From NCBI GenBank assembly GCA_050013395.1, contig JBEKFI010000036.1:1-26141 (forward strand): DNA of 26,141 nt. Direction: 5' to 3'. A program made the translations under genes and the position numbers. Origin of the DNA: JBEKZD01 sp050013395. GTDB taxonomy: Bacteria; Verrucomicrobiota; Verrucomicrobiia; Palsa-1439. How positions within the stretch are numbered: the first letter of the stretch is position 1; every line of letters begins with the position of its first letter. The notes beneath the pieces are model-generated. The model had not been told where the DNA came from. It worked only from the letters and a program-made list of their open reading frames with translations, and made no database searches. Positions 6,141 to 14,451 of the stretch are shown here, piece by piece.

Positions 6141-9125
6141 TCAAGCGGCGGCTCCCTCCACGATTTTGATCTCGTCTGCCGTCAGGCCGTAAAGCTCATA
6201 GACCAGCGCGTCAATCTGGCCGTCCAACCCGGCGCATTTGTTGCCGCAAAAATCCCGGTCCGCGTCGCTCTGTGCGGCTGCGAGTTGCTTTTTTGCCGCC
6301 AGCATCCCCTTGCACAGCGTTGCCAAAGCATTTGCTTTTGGCATTGAGGCCTGCAAAACCGGGAAGGGGATCGTGTCGAGCTTCGATGCCTTGACCTGTG
6401 GAATGACTCGGGATTCTCCCTGGTTCGCTTCGCGGTAAAGGAAAAGGAACAGCTTGGACTGCATCGCCGCCATAAATGCCCACGGGCACAAACCTGGCTT
6501 CAACGAAAAAACGTACATCGCGTCGGTTACAAACAAGTTGTCGTGCTCGTCGAAGATCATTTCGATGGTTTTCGTCGTCGTAAGCCCGATGAACTTCGGC
6601 GACTCGAAAATCTGCCGGTCTCTTGGGCGGTGCAATGCCCACCAAGGGTGTTTCCCCTCCTGAACTTCACGGCAAGTGTTCAAATGCCGGTGGTCTTCAA
6701 GGAACTTAAAGACGTTGGGGAACTTCCGAACTGGTGTGTCTCTGCCGGTGTAGATGATGAACTGGTCCGGCTTCCAAGACCCATACCGTTTAATCTGCGG
6801 GCCGCTCAAGCTGAGCCGCAAAATGTCTTTTTCCAGTTTCTTCTTCTTGGCTTCCGCAACACTGATTACGTGCGCGGAGGCCACGTCAGGGCTGACACCG
6901 CGTTGAATGGAGCCATTGACCGATTCTGAAAGTGGCGGAAGTGATCCGCGCAACTTGGTCAGTAGAGCCGTCGTTTCCGATGCCGATACAAAAAACGTGC
7001 GGTGTGGGTCGGCTTCGACCAAGCTCTTCCAGTCAGACCAAGGCTTGGTCGTAAGAGCAAGCAGAGCCGATGGCCGTTTCTGCAATTCCAAATCGGAAAG
7101 GTTGCCAACCACAAAGCCAGCCTTCTTGTTGTCACCGGTTATGAAGACCGTTGAGGTGTTCAAGACTTTCGTTCCGAAGATTCCTTGCCCGAAACTGACC
7201 AGATGCGTTAGCCCCTGCTTCAAAAGGAGTTCACGGGTAGGCTTCGCATCAACCTGATTCAAGAGGGTGCTTGGGACAATGAACCCAATCACCCCCGGCG
7301 GCTTTACGCAGCGAATGGCGCGGTCGATGAAATAGATGTAAGAGTCTATCATGCGCGAGATGACGCGCTCGAAGTGGTGCCGCAAGTATTCCAGCGCGAT
7401 GTCAGTAAACTCGGCACCCCAAGGTGGATTCCCGACAACTACATCAAAGCCCCCGCGCTTCATAATCTCCGGGAAGCGTTGCTCATAATCCATTGGATTG
7501 AGTTTCTTTTCTTCCACCGGCTCAAAAAGTTGACCGGTCAGAATGTCGGTCCCGATAAGGGAGTTTCCGCAGACGATGTTCTTGTTGAGTGTCGGCAAGA
7601 GCGTTTCGTGGAACTCCAACTGGTAATCGTGGGCGCTGGCAGTGGTTTCCTCCTCCAGCAGTTTCAGGTAAAGGGACAGTTGCGCCACTTCCACGGCTTG
7701 GTGGTCAATGTCCACGCCGTAGATGTTGTTGAGCAGGATTTCCCGCCGCTGTTTCAACGAGAGATGCCACGCGCCGTTATCGTCTGGCACGCAACCGGCT
7801 TTCTTCGCCTTGTCCGGGTTGGCATTGAACCAGTCGCGGTGGTAGTGCAACAGCAGGTCAAACACGCCCAGCAAAAACGAGCCGCTGCCGCAAGCGATGT
7901 CCGCGAAGCGCATTTCGGCAATCTGCGCGGGCGTCTTGCCTTCAATCAGTTTGCCGACGGTGTTCTCGACGATGTAGCGGACGATGTGGTCCGGCGTGTA
8001 ATAGACGCCGCCGGCCTTGCGCACTTCGGGCTTTTCCTCGACGCGGGCACGTTTGTCGGTGGTGACAATGACGTTGCCGAGAAACCGCTCGTAAATGCTG
8101 CCGAGAATGTGGATCGGGATTTTGTCGAAATCGTAAGAGCTATACGGGTCGGAAAGCCAGTGGCAAACATCCACGAAAATTCCGTCGTCCACTTGGAAAT
8201 CCGGACTGTCGAGCCGGTCGTGGTGCCTGAAGACGACGCCGTTGTAAATGCCGTTCAGCCGGCGGGACGCGGCCACGAAATCATTCCACGCGCTTCCGCG
8301 TCGCCCAAAACTGGCGACGCTTTCCTTGGTTTCGATGAGCTTGTCTTCGAGGAAGCGCAGGAACACGAGGCGGTCAAGTGTGCGCTGGGTGATCTCGGTG
8401 AGCGTTTCGCCGTCAAGACCGGGATTGCGGTTCTTGAAGGCGCGAGCGAGCGTGCCGCGGTAGGTGTCCAGTTCCTGCAAAAAGGCATCGCCAATCGGCT
8501 GTTCGCCGGTGTCGCGTTGAGCGGCTTTACCGCGTTTGCTGGGGAGGGATTCGGCGAACGTTTCCAGCGAGCCGTCAGCGACCGCATCGCGGGACAGCAG
8601 GTGGAAGATTTCCCGAAACTTGGCCGCGTCCGCGTAGTCGGCGTAGTCGTAGAGGCGGACCACTTTCTTCGTGGCGGTGTCGATTTTCGGCTTGTAGCGG
8701 CTGTCGAGGACGGCCAGTTGCCGGAAATTGGTCAGGACGGCGAGGGGCGTGCCCGCGTTCGCTCCGTAGCGAATGGTCTGGAAGCAGTTGTCGGGCGTAG
8801 CGATTTCGCCAGCGGGCTTCTTGGCCTCGGCGAAGAAACGCACGTTGTCCCTCCGGAAATGCGGCGCGACGTAGAAGGCGTAGTCCGCCCTGCGCTCGGA
8901 TGCGCCCATTGCCACGCCCCGTTCAAGCTTCACTTCCTGCTGGAAGGGATTCTTTTGCAGGTCGTGGTACACGTCCCAGCCAAGGGCGAAGAAAAACTTG
9001 TTGATGAAGTCGTTGCGGGCCTCCTGCTCTTGATACGCCGGGGAGATGAAGTTGGCTTCGTTGGCCCGGAAGTCCGCGGCCAGTTTTTTGATTGCGGCGA
9101 AGGCTTCCTCGAAAGTCGTTGGCAT
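6141..9125 (-). CDS. Type IIG restriction-modification enzyme (Eco57I class)
   Basis: A single polypeptide of 994 residues that should both cut and methylate DNA. The N-terminal nuclease shows a PD-(D/E)xK arrangement: Asp at about 81 (RRADYAF) and EAK at 100-102 (FFAEAKKP), with a conserved Glu near 35. A helical connector follows. The gamma-type N6-adenine methyltransferase has YYTP (about 375-378), motif I DIACGSGSFL (409-418) for S-adenosylmethionine, VDIDHQAVEVA, and motif IV NPPW (566-569). The C-terminal part from about 680 resembles a TaqI-like target recognition domain. I start at the ATG at 9125 (MPTTFEEAF), because the 39 codons before it are arginine-rich and atypical. No frameshift is seen and all catalytic residues are present, so it may be active. 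No separate S or R subunit is nearby, as expected for this class. IS remnants lie upstream. Confidence 0.9.
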   Translation of the reverse strand: MPTTFEEAFAAIKKLAADFRANEANFISPAYQEQEARNDFINKFFFALGWDVYHDLQKNPFQQEVKLERGVAMGASERRADYAFYVAPHFRRDNVRFFAEAKKPAGEIATPDNCFQTIRYGANAGTPLAVLTNFRQLAVLDSRYKPKIDTATKKVVRLYDYADYADAAKFREIFHLLSRDAVADGSLETFAESLPSKRGKAAQRDTGEQPIGDAFLQELDTYRGTLARAFKNRNPGLDGETLTEITQRTLDRLVFLRFLEDKLIETKESVASFGRRGSAWNDFVAASRRLNGIYNGVVFRHHDRLDSPDFQVDDGIFVDVCHWLSDPYSSYDFDKIPIHILGSIYERFLGNVIVTTDKRARVEEKPEVRKAGGVYYTPDHIVRYIVENTVGKLIEGKTPAQIAEMRFADIACGSGSFLLGVFDLLLHYHRDWFNANPDKAKKAGCVPDDNGAWHLSLKQRREILLNNIYGVDIDHQAVEVAQLSLYLKLLEEETTASAHDYQLEFHETLLPTLNKNIVCGNSLIGTDILTGQLFEPVEEKKLNPMDYEQRFPEIMKRGGFDVVVGNPPWGAEFTDIALEYLRHHFERVISRMIDSYIYFIDRAIRCVKPPGVIGFIVPSTLLNQVDAKPTRELLLKQGLTHLVSFGQGIFGTKVLNTSTVFITGDNKKAGFVVGNLSDLELQKRPSALLALTTKPWSDWKSLVEADPHRTFFVSASETTALLTKLRGSLPPLSESVNGSIQRGVSPDVASAHVISVAEAKKKKLEKDILRLSLSGPQIKRYGSWKPDQFIIYTGRDTPVRKFPNVFKFLEDHRHLNTCREVQEGKHPWWALHRPRDRQIFESPKFIGLTTTKTIEMIFDEHDNLFVTDAMYVFSLKPGLCPWAFMAAMQSKLFLFLYREANQGESRVIPQVKASKLDTIPFPVLQASMPKANALATLCKGMLAAKKQLAAAQSDADRDFCGNKCAGLDGQIDALVYELYGLTADEIKIVEGAAA

Positions 9126-9211
9126 TGCGCGCAGAGTAGCAAGGGACGGCACCGCTCGGCAAGCGCGGCGAAGGCACGCCGTCACGGCCCTGTATCCAGA
9201 GCTTCGACGTA

Positions 9212-9229
9212 CCCCGCCCTCAGGCGGGG
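9212..9229. repeat. Short GC-rich hairpin
   Basis: CCCCGCC and GGCGGGG form a 7-bp stem with a 4-nt loop in the leader of the restriction-enzyme gene. There is no T-run, so it is not a typical intrinsic terminator. The CCCGCC/GGCGGG core recurs in the repeat at 23-133 and may belong to a dispersed palindrome family. Confidence 0.4.
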
Positions 9230-9270
9230 CAAGCACGCGCATCCGCCCCTGCGCTCAGCCCGACCAAAAC

Positions 9271-9505
9271 TGGTATCTGGAGTTTGCGGACAACCGATCG
9301 CATATCGAGAAACAAAATCACACCTCGCGAATGCACTGCCGACGCCTTACAAGAGTGACCAACGCATTCAGTAAGAGACTGGATAATTTTGAGGTTGCGG
9401 TCGCACTGAATTTCGCGTATTATAATTTTGTGAAAACGCACGGGTGCGCTTAAGATGACGCCTGCGATGGCAGGGCACCCCCTGCGGGTCACGATGGCGG
9501 TCTAG
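9271..9505 (+). pseudogene. DDE transposase C-terminal remnant
   Basis: The translation holds the familiar C-terminal segment of an IS1-like DDE transposase: SHIEKQNHTSRMHCRRLTR, then TNAFSKRLDNFEVAVAL and NFAYYNFVKTH, then after a shift of frame near 9445-9453 LKMTPAMAG. In intact relatives these read without interruption (ERQN...MRMHMRRFTRLTN...FSKK...HYNF...RVTPAMAAG). The 5' portion with the first catalytic residues is missing, and the frame is broken, so this is not functional. The family attribution is from memory of the conserved tail. Confidence 0.7.
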
Positions 9506-9902
9506 GTGCGGCTAAGAAAGTAGATTTTGCGAAACGAAGCCAAATTTGCCGGCAGGAAGAATCGTCATTGTGGCGGCGCCCTGTCGTCATAACAGGTTGA
9601 CTGTCAACGTGTTGAGTAATCCACCTCGGGTTGAGCTCCTGACAGGCCAGCCCCGGGGCCGGGGTTTCCCGCCTGTTCCTATCTTGCTTGGCGCGCCACT
9701 TGCGCACGGTGGTCAACGCACAGCCCAGCGCTCGGGCGATCTGGACGTTCGACCACTGTGGGTGTTGATAAGCGGCCAACAAGATTCTGGCGCCCAGGAC
9801 TTCAGCGTAGGGGGCTTTGCGCAATCGAGACAAATGCTGGAGTTGGCTCAACTCCTCTGCTGTGAGGCGCACAACATCTCTGGGTTTGGGTCCCCGTGGC
9901 AT
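9489..9902 (-). pseudogene. IS630-type transposase, N-terminal remnant
   Basis: The frame begins MPRGPKPRDVVRLTAEELSQ and continues through a helix-turn-helix (SNVQIARALGCALTTVRKWR), typical of the DNA-binding N-terminus of IS630-family transposases. The start is well preserved, with AAGGAGGTG about 7 nt before the ATG at 9902. After about 80 residues recognisable similarity ends, and no DDE catalytic domain follows. It overlaps or abuts the other transposase remnant head to head, which suggests one insertion truncated the other. Confidence 0.65.
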
Positions 9903-10064
9903 GGCTTCCACCTCCTTGGTTGAATAGCCGTGCCCAATGTAGTCACTGTTTCCTCTCGCGCAAAACCGGTCACGAACTTATTGTCAGGCGTGCTAGCGCA
10001 ATGCCGGCAGAACCACAAGCCACAACAAAAGCGCGACCAGTCCGGCAATCGCTTGAAAGGAAGT

Positions 10065-10092
10065 TTGTAATTGTCAAGAAACCGTGTATAAA
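10065..10092 (+). promoter_or_regulatory. Possible sigma-70-type promoter for the uridine kinase gene
   Basis: TTGTAA (10065-10070) and TATAAA (10087-10092) are separated by 16 nt in a locally A+T-rich patch about 105 nt upstream of the next gene. Four of six and five of six bases match consensus. The stretch 9903-10197 otherwise contains no recognisable gene. Confidence 0.35.
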
Positions 10093-10197
10093 ATACTAGC
10101 AGACATTGGAGGGAGTGGCCTGTTTTCTTCCGTGGTTTGGAAAACTCATGCTTTTCCAGTCGTCGAGAAATTTCCCCGGATGTCGCGAGGAGTCAGA

Positions 10198-11874
10198 ATG
10201 AACACAAACCTCAACACGATCACCGTCACGCTGGACGATGGCAACCAGATTCGCTGCGCCGCTGGCACGTCCGTCCGTGACATCCTGCCCCAGCACCGCT
10301 CGCCGGAGGGACTCGATTACCTAGGCGCGCTGGTCAACAACGATGCGGTCTCCCTATCTTACCCGCTGGAGGTGGACAGCAACGTCACGCTACTGACCCG
10401 GGGCGACTCGCACGGCTACCAAATCTACCGCAGATCACTGTGGTTCCTGCTGGCCAAGACGGTCAAGGAACTGTTCCCCGATGCGCGTTTCGCAGTCGAG
10501 CACTCACTGGGCACCGGCGTTTTCTGCAGCTTCGAGATGGGTGGCAAGGCCGGCATCTCCGAGGAGCAGTTGCAGAGTATCGACCGCCACATGCGGGCGA
10601 TGGTCGAGCGCGACGTCCCCATCGAGCGGCGTAAGATCGCCTTCACCGAGGCTGTCCGGCGGTTCGAACAGGAGGAACAGTGGGACAAGTACAACCTGCT
10701 GCGGTTCCGGAACCCGCCCAAGATCACCACGTATTGGTGCGAGAATTTTTCCGATCTCGCTCACGGACCGCTGGTGTCGAGCACCGGAGTGCTGGCCCTG
10801 TTCAAGCTGATTTCGTATCCGCCGGGCTTCGTGCTGCAAATCCCCGAGCAAGAGAACCCGAAAGAGTTGCCCCCATTCGAACCGCAGCCGCACCTGTTCC
10901 AGATTTTCAAGGAACACAAGGAATGGGGCCGCATCCTCGGGGTCAACACGGTGGGCCGGCTGAACGAGATCATAGCCAACCGGGAGATCAGCGATTTCAT
11001 CAAGATCGCCGAGGCTTTCCACGAGAAGAAGATCGCGCAGATCGCCGACCACATCTATGAACAACGGAATCAGATCAAATGGGCCCTGTTCGCCGGGCCA
11101 TCCTCCTCGGGAAAGACCACGGTCGTCAAGAGGCTGGCTGTGCAATTGCGCGTCAACGGCCTCCGGCCGGTGACCGTCTCGGTGGACAATTATTTCGTCA
11201 ATCGCGAGCAGACACCGCTGGACGAGAATGGCAAGCCCGATTTCGAGAACATCGAGACCGTGGATCTCTCTCTTTTCCACGAACACCTGATACGGCTGGA
11301 AAAGGGGGAGGAGGTGGAACTCCCTAGTTTTAATTTCGAGAAGGGCTGCCGAGAATACCGTGGCCAGAAGCTGCGGATCGAACCTGATCAGATCGTCTTA
11401 ATCGAGGGCATTCACGGGCTGAACCCGAGACTGACCCAGCCCGTCCCGTCTTCGCATAAATTAAGGGTCTACATCAGCGCCCTGACCCAGTTGAACCTGG
11501 ATTCGAACAACCGCATCTCTACGACGGACAACCGCCTGGTGCGACGGTTGGTCCGCGACAACAACTACCGGGGCAACTCGGCCCTGACAACGTTGAACAT
11601 GTGGCCACGCGTACTTCGCGGCGAGAAGACGTGGATATTCCCCTACCAACAGGAAGCCGACATTGCGTTCAATTCGGCACTGGACTACGAGCTGGCGGTC
11701 CTCAAGCCGTTCGTCGAGCCGCTGCTGGCCGAGGTCAAACCGCATCACCCGCAGTACGCGGAGGCGCGGCGCCTGCTGGACTTCATGTCCAGCTTCCTCA
11801 GCATCTCCGATCACCTTGTGCCGCCGACTTCGATCCTGCGCGAGTTCATTGGGCGCAGTAGTTTCCGTTACTGA
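10198..11874 (+). CDS. Nucleoside (uridine) kinase with N-terminal TGS/ThrRS-like domains
   Basis: A 558-residue fusion. Residues about 5-68 form a TGS domain (ITVTLDDGNQ...GTSVRDIL...LGALVNNDAV). Residues about 75-170 resemble the second additional (editing) domain of threonyl-tRNA synthetase, but the histidine pair that binds zinc there is absent (YRRSLWFLL where the synthetase has an HxxxH). The C-terminal half is a phosphoribulokinase/uridine-kinase-type P-loop kinase: GPSSSGKTT at 300-308, SVDNYFVNREQTP (substrate Asp), IEGIHGLNP. This architecture is known from Thermotogae, Firmicutes and others and is annotated as uridine kinase. It likely phosphorylates uridine/cytidine with ATP or GTP. 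The ATG at 10198 is chosen for its GAGGAG ribosome binding site 6 nt upstream; an in-frame ATG at 10084 lies beyond it without such support. It precedes the adenosine-deaminase-like gene. Confidence 0.85.
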   Translation: MNTNLNTITVTLDDGNQIRCAAGTSVRDILPQHRSPEGLDYLGALVNNDAVSLSYPLEVDSNVTLLTRGDSHGYQIYRRSLWFLLAKTVKELFPDARFAVEHSLGTGVFCSFEMGGKAGISEEQLQSIDRHMRAMVERDVPIERRKIAFTEAVRRFEQEEQWDKYNLLRFRNPPKITTYWCENFSDLAHGPLVSSTGVLALFKLISYPPGFVLQIPEQENPKELPPFEPQPHLFQIFKEHKEWGRILGVNTVGRLNEIIANREISDFIKIAEAFHEKKIAQIADHIYEQRNQIKWALFAGPSSSGKTTVVKRLAVQLRVNGLRPVTVSVDNYFVNREQTPLDENGKPDFENIETVDLSLFHEHLIRLEKGEEVELPSFNFEKGCREYRGQKLRIEPDQIVLIEGIHGLNPRLTQPVPSSHKLRVYISALTQLNLDSNNRISTTDNRLVRRLVRDNNYRGNSALTTLNMWPRVLRGEKTWIFPYQQEADIAFNSALDYELAVLKPFVEPLLAEVKPHHPQYAEARRLLDFMSSFLSISDHLVPPTSILREFIGRSSFRY

Positions 11875-12073
11875 GGGAAACAAATGGAGTCAGGCCCTAT
11901 GACATGTAAGAGCTCTCACGCGCCAATACGGCCTGAGTTCCGCGTCAAGTCCCCTCACCTGGGTAGTGGTCGGGAGAGCCGGTGGGCCACTGCGCCGCCT
12001 GTCTGTCTTGATCTTTTGTGCGGGCGGACTCAACATGTGCGCACTGTGCACGGAGCGACCGGAAGCGTTTCCC

Positions 12074-13288
12074 ATGAATGAATCGATCTCGACCGCGTTC
12101 GTCCGCGCCATTCCGAAGACCGACCTGCACCTACACTTGGACGGCTCGCTGCGCATCCCGACGTTGATTGAGCTGGCGAAGGAACATCGGATGAAGCTCC
12201 CGTCGTACACCGAGGACGGACTTCGGCGGCTCGTGTTCAAGGACAAGTACGCCAGTCTGCCCCAGTACCTGAAAGGATTCGCCTACACGTGCGCGGTGAT
12301 GCAGACCGCCGAAAGCCTGGAGCGCATCGCCTATGAGTTGGCGGAGGACAATCTGGCGGAAGGTGTCCGCTATATCGAGGTGCGGTTTGCACCGCAGTTG
12401 CACATCAATGACCGACTCAGCATGGAAGAGGTCGTCGGCGCCGTCTGCCACGGCTTGGAACGCGCGCGAAAACGGCACAATCAGTCCAGAGCAGTGAACT
12501 CGGGCGCTGATGTTCCGTTTCACTTCGGCATCATCGTGTGTGCGCTGCGGTTCTTCCGGCCGGAGATGTCGCCGTACTATAGGCGGCTGTTTGAGGTGAT
12601 GTCCTACGCGTCCCCGAAGCAGGTCTTCGCGGCCGCCTCGTTGGAGTTGGCGCGTGCGGCGGCGGATCTGGCGCACAATAAGGGGTTGCCCATCGTCGGA
12701 TTCGACTTGGCGGGGTCCGAAGCAGGTTATCCCGCCGAGGATCACAGCCCTGCTTACCAGTATGCGCACTCCAACTTCATCAGGAAGACCGTGCACGCAG
12801 GCGAAGCGTACGGGCCGGAGTCCATTTTCCAGGCGATCACGAAGTGCTACGCCAATCGCATCGGCCAAGGGACCTGGCTGTTCGCGCACCAGATGATTCA
12901 GAACCCGAACATCCCAGATCCTGTGGCGTATACTCAGTATCTTGCCGAGTACGTTGCCAGCCAGCGCATCACAATGGAAGTATGCCTCACCAGCAACGCA
13001 CAGACCCTGCCGCGGATGCGGAACATCTCGCGCCATCCGCTTCGCCAAATGCTTGATCACGAGTTGTCCGTTTCCATATGTACCGACAACCGGCTGGTGT
13101 CGAACACTACGGTTACCAACGAGTTGCTGATCGCCATCGACCAGTTGAAACTGACTCCCCGCGAACTGCGCAACGTCGTCATCGCCGGTTTCAAGGGCAG
13201 TTTCTTCCCCGGCACTTATCGCGAGAAACGCCATTTTGTGCGACAGGTCATCGATCGATATGAGGCACTAGCGTGCGAACACCTGTGA
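12074..13288 (+). CDS. Adenosine-deaminase-like amidohydrolase with altered catalytic His
   Basis: A 404-residue member of the metal-dependent adenosine deaminase family, longer than the usual 330-350. Zinc ligands H19 and H21 (DLHLHLDG), H241 (HAGE, with catalytic Glu244) and D338 (ICTDN) are all present. The segment that is normally RIGHG, carrying the catalytic His that orients the water, reads RIGQG (Gln265). The second Asp of the usual TDD is Asn339, a change also seen in some actinobacterial homologues. Extra length comes from an insertion around 130-150 and from 180-235. The ATG at 12074 gives the expected N-terminus; a longer frame from 11966 has no support. Context (uridine kinase before it, purine phosphorylase 10 kb to the left, nucleoside ABC transporter after it) suggests a purine-nucleoside deaminase. 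The Gln substitution makes true adenosine deaminase activity uncertain. Confidence 0.8.
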   Translation: MNESISTAFVRAIPKTDLHLHLDGSLRIPTLIELAKEHRMKLPSYTEDGLRRLVFKDKYASLPQYLKGFAYTCAVMQTAESLERIAYELAEDNLAEGVRYIEVRFAPQLHINDRLSMEEVVGAVCHGLERARKRHNQSRAVNSGADVPFHFGIIVCALRFFRPEMSPYYRRLFEVMSYASPKQVFAAASLELARAAADLAHNKGLPIVGFDLAGSEAGYPAEDHSPAYQYAHSNFIRKTVHAGEAYGPESIFQAITKCYANRIGQGTWLFAHQMIQNPNIPDPVAYTQYLAEYVASQRITMEVCLTSNAQTLPRMRNISRHPLRQMLDHELSVSICTDNRLVSNTTVTNELLIAIDQLKLTPRELRNVVIAGFKGSFFPGTYREKRHFVRQVIDRYEALACEHL

Positions 13289-13578
13289 TGTGTAGAAACT
13301 CATTTGCGCGCAGAGAAGTGGGGCCCTGAAACATTGAATGTCTGCACTAGCACTCCGCTATCAACCACCGGACGCCCGCGCAGTTCGAGGCGTCGCTTGA
13401 ACCACGACTATCAGCCCCAAAGACTCCGCAGATCGCCGCTTGATTCACAGGGAGCACTGCACAGAATCACGGGCCGTAGAATCTGTTCGACTTCACCTCT
13501 CCTTGTTTTGAACGCCTGTGGGTGAGCGTCCATCAACCAAGTCCGCCAATTCAGCAGCCTATCCGACGGTGTTAAGAG
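13289..13578. other. Convergent intergenic gap without recognised features
   Basis: This 290-nt stretch lies between the convergent 3' ends of the adenosine-deaminase-like gene and the nucleoside permease operon. I see no gene, no clear stem-loop followed by T residues, and no repeat. Short open frames here have arginine/serine-rich, non-protein-like content. Confidence 0.5.
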
Positions 13579-14451
13579 TCAGCATTTCCGAAACGGCGTG
13601 CCGAGCGCCTTCGGCGGGCGCGAGCGGCCAACGAATCCGGCCAACACCAGAATCGTCACGAGGTACGGAAGAATCTGGATGAATTGGACAGGAATCGGTT
13701 TGTCGCCCCAAACCGCGACACCTTGGAGTCGAATCTGCACGGCGTCGGCAAAACCAAACAACAGGCATGCGAGTGCAGTCGGCAGCGGTTTCCACTTTCC
13801 GAAGATGAGCGCGGCCAACGCCATGAACCCGCGGCCTGCCGTCATGTTGCGCGAGAACGAGGACGAGAGAAAGATCGAAAGCGATGCGCCGCCCATCCCC
13901 GCCATCGCGCCGCTCACCAACACTGCGCTCCAGCGCACGCGGTTGACGCGCACGCCGGCGGCGGCGAGCGCGTCGGGATGTTCGCCGGCAAAGCTCACCC
14001 AAAGCCCGGTCGGCGTGTATTTCATCCACAGAAAACAAATCACCACGAGCACCCAACTCAAGTAAAGCGGCGCGGATTGAAACCGCTCGCCGATGGGAAT
14101 CGCCGGCGTCGAGCCGGTCACGTCGTAGAGAATTTTGCAGAGAAACGGCGTCAGTCCCATCGCGAGCATGTTGATCGCCGTGCCGGCCACGATTTGATTG
14201 GCGCGCAACCGAATCACAAACAGTCCGTAAAGCGCCGCGAGTGCCAGACCGGCAGCCATTCCGCACGCCGAACCAAACCATGGTGAGTGTGCGACAAGCG
14301 TTCCCACTGCTGCGGCGAACGAACCGATCAACATCATGCCTTCAAGCGCGATGTTGATCACGCCAGAGCGTTCGCTGATCATGCCCCCAAGCGCTGCGAA
14401 GATGAGCGGAGTTGAAACGCGCAGCGTCGAGGCGAGCAGTTGCGCCGTCAT
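13579..14451 (-). CDS. nupQ: Nucleoside-type ABC transporter permease (NupQ/YufQ family)
   Basis: A 290-residue integral membrane permease of the BPD_transp_2 family that forms half of the transmembrane channel for nucleoside/purine import. The opening (LASTLRVSTPLIFAALGGMISERSGVINIALEGMMLIGSF) is the family hallmark: a first helix followed by the ERSGVINIALEG coupling stretch. Six or more further hydrophobic segments follow. Its start overlaps the stop of the partner permease by 4 nt (ATGA), so the pair is translationally coupled. It is the last gene of the minus-strand transporter operon. Substrate specificity sits in the binding protein and cannot be read here; the family includes nucleoside transporters and others of the BMP class. 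Confidence 0.9.
   Translation of the reverse strand: MTAQLLASTLRVSTPLIFAALGGMISERSGVINIALEGMMLIGSFAAAVGTLVAHSPWFGSACGMAAGLALAALYGLFVIRLRANQIVAGTAINMLAMGLTPFLCKILYDVTGSTPAIPIGERFQSAPLYLSWVLVVICFLWMKYTPTGLWVSFAGEHPDALAAAGVRVNRVRWSAVLVSGAMAGMGGASLSIFLSSSFSRNMTAGRGFMALAALIFGKWKPLPTALACLLFGFADAVQIRLQGVAVWGDKPIPVQFIQILPYLVTILVLAGFVGRSRPPKALGTPFRKC

Noticed and set aside
7374..9374. A 666-codon open frame on the + strand
   Set aside because: It is antisense to the Type IIG gene, whose catalytic motifs are unmistakable on the minus strand. The + product is valine-rich and has no recognisable domain.
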